42,722 nt of DNA from Blastococcus sp. CT_GayMR20 (GTDB taxonomy: Bacteria > Actinomycetota > Actinomycetes > Mycobacteriales > Geodermatophilaceae): contig NZ_SPQM01000025.1 in assembly GCF_004570345.1 (NCBI RefSeq), positions 1 to 42,722 of the forward strand. The letters are read 5' to 3'. Made by a program: the position numbers and the translations under genes. Below the pieces are notes generated by a model. The model made no database searches. It saw only the letters and a program-made list of their open reading frames with translations, and was not told where the DNA came from. Positions 1-8,947 of the stretch are shown here, piece after piece; within the stretch, counting starts at the first letter, position 1, and the number at the start of each line of letters is the position of its first letter.

Positions 1-1500
1 GGCCGCGCCGATCATCACCTGCGGGTTGGAGGTGTTGGTGCAGGAGGTGATGGCCGCGATCACGACGTGTCCGTGGTCGACCTCGGTCTCCGTGCCGTCC
101 TCCATGACGACGCGCGTCGGCTTCGAGGGCCGGTCGCCCGTCACCGGGCCGTGGGAGGCGCCGTGCGGCTTGCCCGACTCACCGTTGCCGTGCGCGAAGG
201 GGCTGGCCGGGTCCGAGGCCGGGAAGGTCTCCTCGACCGCCTCGTCGACGGCGGACCCGGCGTCGCGGGGCGCGTCGTCGTCGTCCTTCTGCATCTCGTC
301 GATCGGCGCGTACGTGGGCAGCGCCTCCCGGAACGAGGCCTTGGCGTCGGTGAGCGCGACGCGGTCCTGCGGGCGCTTGGGGCCGGCGATCGACGGGACG
401 ACGGTGGCCAGGTCGAGCTCGAGGTACTCGGAGAAGGCCGGCTCGCGGGACGGGTCGTGCCAGAGGCCCTGCTCCTTGGCGTAGGCCTCCACCAGGGCGA
501 CCTGCTCCTTCGAGCGGCCGGTCAGCTCCAGGTAGGTGACCGTCTCCTCGTCGATCGGGAACATCGCCGCCGTGGAGCCGAACTCCGGGCTCATGTTGCC
601 GATCGTGGCGCGGTTGGCCAGCGGGACGGCGGAGACGCCGGCGCCGTAGAACTCCACGAACTTCCCGACCACGCCGTGCTGGCGCAGCATCTCGGTGATC
701 GTGAGGACCAGGTCGGTCGCGGTGGCCCCGTCCGGCAGCTCGCCGGTGAGCTTGAAGCCGACCACGCGCGGGATGAGCATCGACACGGGCTGGCCGAGCA
801 TGGCCGCCTCGGCCTCGATGCCGCCGACGCCCCATCCCAGGACGCCGATGCCGTTGACCATCGTGGTGTGGGAGTCGGTCCCGACGCAGGTGTCGGGGTA
901 GGCGATGACCCGGTCCCCCTCCTGCCGCGGGAAGATCACGCGCGCGAGGTGCTCGATGTTGACCTGGTGCACGATCCCGGTGCCCGGGGGGACGACCTTG
1001 AAGTCGCTGAACGCGCCCTGACCCCAGCGGAGGAACTGGTAGCGCTCCCCGTTGCGCTGGTACTCCAGGTCGACGTTGCGCTCGAACGAGTCCGGCGTGC
1101 CGAAGATGTCGGCGATGACCGAGTGGTCGATGACCATCTCGGCGGGCGCGAGCGGGTTGATCTTCTGGGGGTCGCCGCCGAGCTCGGCCATGGCCTCGCG
1201 CATCGTGGCGAGGTCGACGATGCAGGGCACGCCGGTGAAGTCCTGCATGACCACGCGCGCCGGGGTGAACTGGATCTCCTGGTCCGGCTCCGCGTTCGGG
1301 TCCCAGTTGGCGATCGCCCGGATGTGGTCGGCGGTGATGTCCTCGCCGTCCTCGGTGCGCAGCATGTTCTCCAGCAGGACCTTGAGGCTGAAGGGCAGCT
1401 TCTCGGAGCCCTCCACCGCGTCGAGCCGGAAGATGTCGTAGTCGTTGCCGTCGACGGTGAGCGTCGCCCGGGCTCCGAAGCTGTCCTTGCTGGCTGCCAC
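1..1500 (-). CDS. acnA: Aconitate hydratase (AcnA type), 3' part cut off by the window edge
   Basis: Aconitase isomerises citrate and isocitrate in the TCA cycle using a [4Fe-4S] cluster. The first 500 codons are present, from a GTG at 1500 to the window edge; the full protein is usually about 900-940 residues. Visible signatures are the [19 protein letters not shown] stretch and, near residue 487, the first cluster-ligand cysteine in [10 protein letters not shown]. Residues about 405-460 form an acidic, low-complexity insert with an EETFPASDP motif, which I associate with actinobacterial AcnA. No strong ribosome binding site precedes the GTG; a GAGGGG lies about 13 bases upstream. The gene diverges from a sirtuin gene. 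An acn gene beside ripA-moxR genes in this orientation matches the M. tuberculosis locus. No frameshift was seen. Confidence 0.95.
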   Translation of the reverse strand, partial: MAASKDSFGARATLTVDGNDYDIFRLDAVEGSEKLPFSLKVLLENMLRTEDGEDITADHIRAIANWDPNAEPDQEIQFTPARVVMQDFTGVPCIVDLATMREAMAELGGDPQKINPLAPAEMVIDHSVIADIFGTPDSFERNVDLEYQRNGERYQFLRWGQGAFSDFKVVPPGTGIVHQVNIEHLARVIFPRQEGDRVIAYPDTCVGTDSHTTMVNGIGVLGWGVGGIEAEAAMLGQPVSMLIPRVVGFKLTGELPDGATATDLVLTITEMLRQHGVVGKFVEFYGAGVSAVPLANRATIGNMSPEFGSTAAMFPIDEETVTYLELTGRSKEQVALVEAYAKEQGLWHDPSREPAFSEYLELDLATVVPSIAGPKRPQDRVALTDAKASFREALPTYAPIDEMQKDDDDAPRDAGSAVDEAVEETFPASDPASPFAHGNGESGKPHGASHGPVTGDRPSKPTRVVMEDGTETEVDHGHVVIAAITSCTNTSNPQVMIGAA

Positions 1501-1640
1501 TCTTCTGCGCCTACCCCTCGGTCGTTCCTCGCGCTCGGTTGTCCACCCGCGATCATCCCAGGTCAGCGCCCGCGGCATCGGGTGAGGCGACCCTTGCTTC
1601 ACCCGGTGACCTCGATCACCCGTCCGGAAACCTCGGTGCC

Positions 1641-1646
1641 TACGGT
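1641..1646 (+). promoter_or_regulatory. Candidate -10 element (TACGGT) for a leaderless sirtuin transcript
   Basis: TACGGT fits the actinobacterial TANNNT -10 consensus and ends six bases before the GTG at 1653, so transcription would start at about the first codon. No Shine-Dalgarno sequence is seen before that GTG, which agrees with leaderless translation. No convincing -35 box was found. The mirror site is 41077-41082. Confidence 0.4.
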
Positions 1647-1652
1647 GGAACG

Positions 1653-2411
1653 GTGACCGGCGCAGTCCCGCACCCGCTCCCCGCGTGGCTGACGAGCGCC
1701 CGGCGGATCACCGTGCTGACCGGTGCCGGGATCTCCACGGACAGCGGCATCCCCGACTACCGGGGTCCGAACGGCGTGTGGACCAAAGATCCGGACGCCG
1801 AGAAGCTCGTGACCCTGTCGTACTACCTCGCCGACCCCGACATCCGGCGCCGGTCGTGGCTCCTGCGCCAGGCCATGCAGCGCGCCGACCCGCAGCCGAA
1901 CGCCGGCCACGCGGCCCTCGTGGACCTCGAGCGGCAGGGGCGGCTGCGCGCGCTGGTCACCCAGAACATCGACGGGCTGCACCAGGCGGCCGGGTCGGAT
2001 CCGGCGCTGGTGCACGAGATCCACGGCACGGTGCACGAGGTCGTGTGCGTCGACTGCGACGACCGGACGACGATGCGGGCGGCGCTGGACCGGGTCGCGG
2101 CGGGGGAGCCCGACCCCGTGTGCCTGGTGTGCGGCGGCATCCTGAAGTCGGCCACCGTCTACTTCGGGCAGCTCCTCGACGAGCGGGTGGTGGCGGCGTG
2201 CACCGCGGCTGCCGCTGACTGCGACCTGTTCCTCGCGGTCGGCACGTCGCTGCAGGTGTGGCCGGCCGCGGGGCTGTCCGACGTCGCCGTCGGCGCGGGC
2301 GCCCGGCTCGTCGTCGTCAACGCGCAGGCGACGCCCTACGACGACGTCGCTGATCTCGTCGTCCGTGAGCCGATCGGCACGGCGTTGCCGGGAGTGGTCG
2401 CGCGCGCCTGA
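1653..2411 (+). CDS. Sirtuin family NAD-dependent protein deacylase (Sir2/CobB-like)
   Basis: Predicted cytoplasmic 252-residue enzyme that removes acyl groups from lysines, consuming NAD+ and releasing nicotinamide. Family signatures are complete: GAGIS at 24-28 with IPDYRG following (NAD pocket), TQNIDGLH at 103-110, catalytic His124 in HEIHGT, and a zinc site of Cys132/Cys135 and Cys157/Cys160. GTSLQVWP near 197 closes the Rossmann fold. W69-x-x-R72 sits near where CobB-type desuccinylases carry Tyr-x-x-Arg, so acyl preference cannot be assumed. I chose the GTG at 1653 because the homologous region starts shortly after it and a -10-like hexamer lies just upstream. An in-frame ATG at 1539 would add 38 residues that do not resemble the family. 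An acyl-CoA synthetase gene, a classic sirtuin target type, follows 52 bp downstream. Confidence 0.92.
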   Translation: MTGAVPHPLPAWLTSARRITVLTGAGISTDSGIPDYRGPNGVWTKDPDAEKLVTLSYYLADPDIRRRSWLLRQAMQRADPQPNAGHAALVDLERQGRLRALVTQNIDGLHQAAGSDPALVHEIHGTVHEVVCVDCDDRTTMRAALDRVAAGEPDPVCLVCGGILKSATVYFGQLLDERVVAACTAAAADCDLFLAVGTSLQVWPAAGLSDVAVGAGARLVVVNAQATPYDDVADLVVREPIGTALPGVVARA

Positions 2412-2419
2412 CCGTGGCG

Positions 2420-2425
2420 GTTAGC
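2420..2425 (+). promoter_or_regulatory. Candidate -10 element (TAGCGT) for the acyl-CoA synthetase gene
   Basis: TAGCGT matches TANNNT and lies in the short gap after the sirtuin stop. It would start a transcript near 2432, leaving a roughly 32-base leader that includes GGGAG at 2452-2456, seven bases before the ATG at 2464. The synthetase could therefore be transcribed both from its own promoter and with the sirtuin. No clear -35 box is seen. Confidence 0.3.
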
Positions 2426-2463
2426 GTGACAGGCATCAGATCCTCCGCACCCCGGGAGCCGGC

Positions 2464-3999
2464 ATGCGCGTGCCCTTGACCACCCGCGACTTCCTCGACC
2501 GGGCGGAGCTCGTCTACGGCGACCGCGTCGGGATCGTCGACGAGCCGACGCAGCCCGCGCCGTCCCTGGGGGACGTGAGCTACCGCGAGGTCGCCCGCCG
2601 CGGCCGGGCCCTGCAGGCCGGGCTGGACGAGCTGGGCATCGGGGAGGGCGAGCGGGTCGCGATCGTCAGCCACAACTCCGCGCGCCTGCTGGAGCTGCTG
2701 CTGTCGGTGCCGTCGTCGGGGCGGGTGGCGGTGCCGATCAACTTCCGACTGTCGCCCGAGGAGGTCAGCTACATCGTCGGCCACTCCGGCGCCCGCGTGC
2801 TGCTGGTCGACCCGGAGCTCGAGTCGACGCTGAAGGGCATCGAGGCCGAGCACCGGTTCGGCACGGGCGAGGAGTACGAGCAGCTGCTGCGCTTCGACAC
2901 CGAGCCGCGCGCGTGGGCCGAACCGGACGAGGAAGCGACCGCGACGATCAACTACACCAGCGGGACGACCGCCCGGCCCAAGGGCGTGCAGATGACCCAC
3001 CGCAACCTGTGGGTCAACGCGGTCACCTTCGGCATGCACATGCAGGTGAGCGACCGCGACGTCTACATGCACACGCTCCCGATGTTCCACTGCAACGGCT
3101 GGGGTCTGCCGTACACCATGGCCGGGCTCGGGGCGCGCCAGGTCGTGATCCGCAAGATCGACGGCGCCGAGATCCTCCGCCGGGTCGACCGGCACGGGGT
3201 CACCGTGCTGGCCGGGGCGCCCGCCGTCTGGAACGCCGTCCTCGAGGCCGCCGCCGACTGGGACGGCGAGATCCCCGGCCGGGACAGGGTGCGGATCATC
3301 GTGGCCGGCGCCCCGCCGCCGTCGAAGACCATCGCCCGGGTCGAGGCCGAACTGGGCTGGGAGTTCAACCAGATCTACGGACTCACTGAGACCGCGCCGC
3401 TGCTGACGATCAACCGCCCGCGCGCCGAGTACGACGAGCTGGACGCCGACGAGCGCGCCAAGCGGCTGTCCCGCGCCGGCGTCCCGGCGCTCGGCACCCG
3501 GCTGCAGGTCAGCGAGTCCGGCGAGGTCCTGGCCCGGGGCAACACGGTGCTCGCCGGCTACTGGGAGAACCCGGACGCGTCGGGGGAGGCCCTGGAGGGC
3601 GGCTGGTTCCACACCGGTGACGGGGGCACGATCGACGACGGCGGCTACCTGACGATCTCCGACCGCAAGAAGGACGTGATCATCACCGGCGGCGAGAACG
3701 TGTCGTCCATCGAGGTGGAGGACGTCGTCTTCAGCCACCCGGCCGTCGCGGAGGTCGCCGTCATCGGCGTCCCCGACGACAAGTGGGGCGAGATGGTGAC
3801 CGCGATCGTCGTCGTGGGGGAGGGCGAACAGGTCACCGAGGAGGAGATCATCGCCCACTGCCGCGGCAAGATCGCCGGCTACAAGATCCCCAAGCGCATC
3901 CATTTCCGCGACGAACTGGCGCGGACGGCGACCGGCAAGATCCAGAAGTTCAAGCTCCGCGAGTCGTTCTGGAAGGACTCCGAGCGCCAGATCAACTGA
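2464..3999 (+). CDS. AMP-forming acyl-CoA synthetase (fatty-acid-CoA ligase family)
   Basis: 511-residue ANL-superfamily enzyme that activates a carboxylic acid to an acyl-AMP and then an acyl-CoA. The ATP-binding loop YTSGTTARPKG is at 164-174, followed by YGLTETAP, GWFHTGDGG and the hinge/core motif DRKKDVIITGGENVSS. The C-terminal ATGKIQKFKL carries the adenylation lysine at residue 492. Length and motifs suit medium- or long-chain fatty-acid or aromatic-acid ligases; the substrate cannot be read from sequence. There is no signal peptide, so it is probably cytoplasmic. GGGAG at 2452-2456 is a well-spaced ribosome binding site for the ATG. The preceding sirtuin gene invites the idea that Lys492 is acylated and reversed by that enzyme, as known for acetyl-CoA synthetase and CobB; here this is inference. 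Confidence 0.93.
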   Translation: MRVPLTTRDFLDRAELVYGDRVGIVDEPTQPAPSLGDVSYREVARRGRALQAGLDELGIGEGERVAIVSHNSARLLELLLSVPSSGRVAVPINFRLSPEEVSYIVGHSGARVLLVDPELESTLKGIEAEHRFGTGEEYEQLLRFDTEPRAWAEPDEEATATINYTSGTTARPKGVQMTHRNLWVNAVTFGMHMQVSDRDVYMHTLPMFHCNGWGLPYTMAGLGARQVVIRKIDGAEILRRVDRHGVTVLAGAPAVWNAVLEAAADWDGEIPGRDRVRIIVAGAPPPSKTIARVEAELGWEFNQIYGLTETAPLLTINRPRAEYDELDADERAKRLSRAGVPALGTRLQVSESGEVLARGNTVLAGYWENPDASGEALEGGWFHTGDGGTIDDGGYLTISDRKKDVIITGGENVSSIEVEDVVFSHPAVAEVAVIGVPDDKWGEMVTAIVVVGEGEQVTEEEIIAHCRGKIAGYKIPKRIHFRDELARTATGKIQKFKLRESFWKDSERQIN

Positions 4000-4070
4000 C
4001 GGACCCCCTCCTCCCCACCCCTCGGCCTGCTCGGGGCGGTGCCCGGGAGGGCGAGGACGGGGTCCGTCAG
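3996..4070 (+). terminator. Long-stem inverted repeat after the acyl-CoA synthetase gene
   Basis: CTGACGGACCCC at 3996-4007, which overlaps the stop codon, pairs perfectly with GGGGTCCGTCAG at 4059-4070, giving a 12-bp stem. The roughly 50-base G+C-rich loop can fold further through its C-rich and G-rich halves. There is no U-tract, as is common for actinobacterial terminators. It separates the synthetase from the peptidoglycan hydrolase gene. Confidence 0.55.
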
Positions 4071-4120
4071 CTCCCCCTTCGGGGTGAGACGCGTTCAACG
4101 GATCACCCGATCCGGTCGAT

Positions 4121-4161
4121 CTCGAACCCAGCGGTGCCCTCCCGGGTGCCGCTGGGTCGAG
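4121..4161 (+). promoter_or_regulatory. Strong 5'-leader hairpin before the peptidoglycan hydrolase gene
   Basis: CTCGAACCCAGCGG (4121-4134) pairs with CCGCTGGGTCGAG (4149-4161): a 13-bp stem with one bulged A and a 14-base loop. It ends just before the GGAAGAGG ribosome binding site (4164-4171) of the GTG at 4181. It could modulate translation or mRNA stability. I compared it by memory with the c-di-AMP (ydaO) riboswitch known upstream of actinobacterial cell-wall hydrolases and do not see its conserved segments. Mirror copy: 38562-38602. Confidence 0.4.
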
Positions 4162-4180
4162 TCGGAAGAGGTCGGGCGAC

Positions 4181-5425
4181 GTGGACAGCGGTACGCGGAG
4201 CAGTTCTGTGCGGCGCCTGGTCGGCGCCGCCGTCGGAGCCGCGATCCTGATCGGTCTGACCCCCGCGGTGGCCGATGCGGCCCCGCGCCGTCCGAGCGAC
4301 TCCGAGATCGCGACCGCGGAGGCCAAGGCCCGCGAGGTCGAGGCGCGGATCGGCGAGCTCTCCGGTGCGCTCGAGGCGGCCCAGGACCAGGTGGACGCAG
4401 CCCGGTCGCGATCGGTGATCGCACTCGACGAGTACCAGGCGATGCAGGCGGCCTACGAGGTCGCCCAGCAGCAGGCGGACGCCGCGGCCGCCGCCGCCGC
4501 CCAGGCCACGGCCGACCTCGGCGTGGCGCGGGCGAACCTCGTCGCGTTCGCGCGCCGCAGCTACATGGACGGCAGCACCTACTCCGGTGCTGCCGCACTG
4601 ATCACCGCCGGTGACCCCGCTCAGCTCATCGAGCGGGCCGCCCTCCTCGAGGCGGCCGGCAGCCACCGCAGCGACGTCCTGGACGTCGTCACCGTCCTCC
4701 AGGAGCAGGCGACCGCGGCCGACACCGTGGCCCGCGAGGCGGTCACGGCGGCTGCCGGACTGCAGAAGCACGCCGAGGAGAAGCTGGTCGAGGCGCAGGC
4801 GGCCGAGATCGACGCCCGGGCCCAGGCTGGCGCCCTGGCCTCCCAGCAGGCGCAGCTGACGACCGAGCTCGCCGCCGCCGAGCAGGAGCTCGAGTCGCTC
4901 GTCGGCGCACAGGCCGCCGCCGACCGCACCGCGCAGATCAGCCGGCCCGCTCCCGCCCCGCCGCGCGCTCCGGCGCCGCCCTCGGGCAACCAGAACCAGG
5001 CCGGCTCCGGCGACGCGTCGGCCGCGTCGACGGCGATCGACGCCGCCATGGGCTACCTCGGCACGCCGTACGCCTGGGGTGGCGGCGGGACCCGCGGACC
5101 CGGACCGGGCCTCGACCCGGACGAGGGGGTCGTCGGCTTCGACTGCAGCGGTCTGACCCAGTACGCCTATGCCCAGGCCGGGATCTCGATCCCGCGCAAC
5201 AGCCGCGCGCAGTACGCGGCGCTGCCCAAGGTGGCCAGCAACGCGCTGCGCGCCGGCGACCTGGTGTTCTGGGCCGACGACCCGTCCGACCCCGACACGA
5301 TCCGGCACGTGGCGATCTACCTGGGCAACAACAAGGTGGTCCAGGCGCCGCAGAGCGGCGACGTCGTCAAGGTGTCGACGATGTGGTGGGGCGACTACGC
5401 CGGCGCGGTGCGGCCCAGCGCCTGA
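4181..5425 (+). CDS. Secreted NlpC/P60 peptidoglycan endopeptidase, RipA-like
   Basis: 414-residue exported cell-wall hydrolase. Residues 1-34 form a Sec signal peptide (basic start, hydrophobic 13-32, Ala-rich cleavage region). Residues about 40-250 are an Ala/Glu/Gln-rich coiled coil, and 255-280 a Pro/Ala/Gly linker. The NlpC/P60 domain from about 283 cleaves stem-peptide bonds. The nucleophile is Cys322 in GFDCSGL and the base is His376 in IRHVAIYLG. The third catalytic position, twelve residues on, is Gln388 where His or (in RipA) Glu is usual. The start is the GTG at 4181, with GGAAGAGG nine bases upstream. Coil plus NlpC/P60 architecture, and the location between acn and moxR, match M. 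tuberculosis RipA/RipB, which act in daughter-cell separation. The coil may hold the catalytic domain inactive until partners bind. Confidence 0.92.
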   Translation: MDSGTRSSSVRRLVGAAVGAAILIGLTPAVADAAPRRPSDSEIATAEAKAREVEARIGELSGALEAAQDQVDAARSRSVIALDEYQAMQAAYEVAQQQADAAAAAAAQATADLGVARANLVAFARRSYMDGSTYSGAAALITAGDPAQLIERAALLEAAGSHRSDVLDVVTVLQEQATAADTVAREAVTAAAGLQKHAEEKLVEAQAAEIDARAQAGALASQQAQLTTELAAAEQELESLVGAQAAADRTAQISRPAPAPPRAPAPPSGNQNQAGSGDASAASTAIDAAMGYLGTPYAWGGGGTRGPGPGLDPDEGVVGFDCSGLTQYAYAQAGISIPRNSRAQYAALPKVASNALRAGDLVFWADDPSDPDTIRHVAIYLGNNKVVQAPQSGDVVKVSTMWWGDYAGAVRPSA

Positions 5426-5439
5426 GCCTCTTCGGTACT

Positions 5440-5509
5440 CGGACCCGGGAGCGGTCACCGGGTCCGGACGTCAAGGCGTCGGGCAGCCACGGGGGGAGCT
5501 GCCCGACGC
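5440..5509 (+). terminator. Two tandem hairpins after the NlpC/P60 gene
   Basis: Hairpin 1: CGGACCCGG (5440-5448) with CCGGGTCCG (5458-5466), 9-base loop. Hairpin 2: GCGTCGGGCAGC (5476-5487) with GCTGCCCGACGC (5498-5509), 12-bp perfect stem and 10-base loop. They begin 15 bases past the stop codon. Neither is followed by a U-tract. A double G+C stem right after a gene is a plausible actinobacterial terminator separating this gene from the moxR operon. Confidence 0.65.
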
Positions 5510-5739
5510 GTTGCCAACGGTAGCAGCCGCTCCGGCTCACGGGCAGGGGTGTGGACGCGCGTCTCCGGCACTTTTCGGATCGACTTCTCGGCACACCGGC
5601 GACGCCTCCCCACGGCTCCCCGGCGCCCGGCCACCCGTCCCAGGAACCTGTAGGACACTGGCCCCAGGACGGGACGCACCGTCCCGTCGACGGCTCTCCT
5701 ACGCCGGGGGGTCAGTGACCGGCACGACCAGGGAGTTCC
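5510..5739 (+). promoter_or_regulatory. Non-coding leader and promoter region of the moxR operon
   Basis: No credible gene is seen between the terminators and moxR. TAGGAC at 5651-5656 is a weak -10 candidate, with no good -35 box. If it is used, the leader carries a perfect hairpin at 5668-5688 (GACGGGACG, loop CAC, CGTCCCGTC). GGGAG near 5730 is the likely ribosome binding site for the GTG at 5740. The hairpin could also be an operator. Mirror: 36984-37213. Confidence 0.35.
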
Positions 5740-6941
<1,202 letters not shown>

Positions 6942-6945
<4 letters not shown>

Positions 6946-7982
6946 TCCTCCGTCGTCGCGGCGCGGCACTGCAGCCGACCGCCGCCGAGCCCGCCCCGGA
7001 GCACAAGGGGCTGCTCCTGCACCCGGCGACGCCGGGCTCCGGGATCGAGCCCGGCTCGGGCGACGGTGCTCCGCCGCGCTTCACCGACGGTCCCGCCGAC
7101 GTGCTGCTGCGCCGGCTCGAGCTCACCGTCCGGCGGCGTCTCGACGGGCTGCTGCAGGGCGACCACCTCGGGCTGGTGCCCGGGTCGGGCTCCGAGGCCG
7201 GTGACTCGCGCACCTACCACCCGGGGGACGACGTCCGGCGCATGGACTGGCCGGTGACGGCGCGCACCCAGGTGCCGCACGTCCGAGAAACCATCGCCGA
7301 CCGCGAGCTCGAGACGTGGGCGGTCGTCGACCTGTCCGCGAGCCTGGACTTCGGCACCGCCAACTGCCAGAAGCGAGACCTCGCGATCGCCGGGCTCGCC
7401 GCCGTCGGCCACCTCACCGTGCACGGCGGCAACCGGCTGGGCGCCGTCGTCACGACGGGGGAGCGGGTCGACCGGTTCCCGGCCATGCCGGGCCGGCTGG
7501 CCGCCGAGCGGCTGCTGCGCTCGGTCGTCGCCACGCCCCGGGCGGCCGGGGGACGGCGCGGCGACCTGGCCGCCGCCATGGAGACGCTGATGCGGCCGCC
7601 GCGCCGGCGCGGGCTGGTCGTGGTCATCTCCGACTTCCTCGGCGACAGCGACTGGGAGCGCCCGCTGCGGCGGTTGTCCGCCCGGCACGAGCTGCTCGCG
7701 ATCGAGGTGGTCGACCCGCGGGAGCTGGAGCTCCCGGACGTCGGCCTGCTGACCGTCGTCGACCCGGAGAGCGGCCAGTCCCTGGAGGTGCCGACCGGCA
7801 ACCCGGAGGTCCGCGCCCGGTTCGCCGAGGAGGCGGCCGCCCAGCGCGCGGAGATCGCGACCGCGCTGCGCCGGACGGGTGCAGGGCACCTGCAGCTACG
7901 GACCGACCGGGACTGGCTCATGGACGTCGTCAGATTCGTGGCCGATCGACGCCGGGCCGGCAGCGGAGGGGCTTCCCGATGA
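6942..7982 (+). CDS. DUF58 domain protein, partner of MoxR
   Basis: 346 residues, starting at the GTG that overlaps the moxR stop. The DUF58 core begins with GDHLGLVPGSGSEAGDSR, then YHPGDDVRRMDW, and continues into a VWA-like fold: AVVDLSASLDFG near 125-137 in a MIDAS-like position, and VVVISDFLGD later. DUF58 proteins usually sit between MoxR ATPases and VWA proteins and are thought to work with them; their biochemical role is not settled. There is no signal peptide or clear membrane segment. The stop overlaps the next start by four bases (ATGA), so moxR, DUF58 and VWA form one coupled operon. The first 40 residues are variable and low in complexity. Confidence 0.92.
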
Positions 7983-8935
7983 CCTTCCAGTCCCCGCTGT
8001 GGCTGCTGGCCCTGCTCGGCGTCGTCGCGCTGGTCGCCTTCTACGTGCTGCTGCAGCTGCGCCGGAAGGCCTACGCCGCCCGCTTCACCAACGTGGCGCT
8101 CCTGGGCGCGATCGTCCCCAAGCGACCGGGCTGGCGACGGCACCTCGCCTTCGGCGTCATCGCCCTCGGCCTGGCGACGCTCGTCGTGTCCCTCGCCGTC
8201 CCGAGCACCGAGGTGCGGGTGCCGCGCGAGCGGGCGACGGTCGTCATGGCGGTGGACGTGTCGCTGTCCATGCAGGCCACCGACATCGAGCCCGACCGCT
8301 TCCGGGCGATGCAGACCGCGGCCAAGGAGTTCGTCGAGGTCCTTCCCGAGAGGATCAACCTCGGCCTGGTGTCCTTCGCCGGCACGGCCACGACGCTCGT
8401 GCCGCCCACCACCGACCGGGCGCAGGTCGAGAGCGCGATCGACAACCTCGACCTCGCCGAGTCGACGGCGATCGGCGAGGCGGTGTTCACCTCGCTGACC
8501 GCGATCGAGAACTACCAGTCCAGCCTCGAGGCGGACGAGGCCGAGGAGGTGCCGGCGCGGATCGTGCTGCTGTCGGACGGCTACAACACGGTCGGCCGCG
8601 AGGACACCCAGGCGATCGACGCGGCGCGCGCCGCCGGTGTCCCGGTCTCGACGATCGCCTTCGGCACCGACTACGGCACCCTCGACCTCGACGGCGAGAC
8701 GGTGCCGGTGCCGGTCGACCGGCAGACGCTCGAGGAGATCGCCGACCAGACCGGCGGGAGCTACAGCGAGGCCGCCAGCGCTGCCGAGCTCGAGCAGGTC
8801 TACGCCGACCTGGGGAGCCAGATCGGGTACACGACCGAGCCGCAGGACATCAGCCCGTGGTTCGTCCGCACCGGCGTCGTCCTCGCGATGCTGGGCGCCG
8901 TCCTCAGCCTGCTCTGGACCAACCGCCTGATCTGA
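7979..8935 (+). CDS. Membrane-anchored VWA-domain protein (BatA/Rv1481-like)
   Basis: 318 residues. Hydrophobic segments at about 5-25 and 56-75, and a third near 292-312, place a von Willebrand factor A domain between the second and third helices. The metal-binding MIDAS motif is intact: D93-V-S95-L-S97, a later Thr in the TTLVPPTTD region, and VLLSDGYN. This architecture matches BatA-type proteins and M. tuberculosis Rv1481, thought to act with MoxR and DUF58 proteins in envelope or complex assembly. The ATG at 7979 overlaps the DUF58 stop. In mycobacteria fabG1 and inhA lie a little further downstream; here the next gene converges only 12 bp away, so the conserved order breaks at this point. 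Confidence 0.93.
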   Translation: MTFQSPLWLLALLGVVALVAFYVLLQLRRKAYAARFTNVALLGAIVPKRPGWRRHLAFGVIALGLATLVVSLAVPSTEVRVPRERATVVMAVDVSLSMQATDIEPDRFRAMQTAAKEFVEVLPERINLGLVSFAGTATTLVPPTTDRAQVESAIDNLDLAESTAIGEAVFTSLTAIENYQSSLEADEAEEVPARIVLLSDGYNTVGREDTQAIDAARAAGVPVSTIAFGTDYGTLDLDGETVPVPVDRQTLEEIADQTGGSYSEAASAAELEQVYADLGSQIGYTTEPQDISPWFVRTGVVLAMLGAVLSLLWTNRLI

Positions 8936-8947
8936 GCACGGCGCGGG

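Noticed and set aside
1539..1652. Longer sirtuin start at the ATG 1539
   Set aside because: The extra 38 residues have no family similarity and overlap the divergent acnA promoter region. The GTG at 1653 has a -10-like hexamer in leaderless position.
4000..4180. c-di-AMP (ydaO-type) riboswitch upstream of the NlpC/P60 gene
   Set aside because: Only a generic hairpin is present. The conserved GGGGAACC- and GGGUGAAUCC-like segments are not recognisable by eye.
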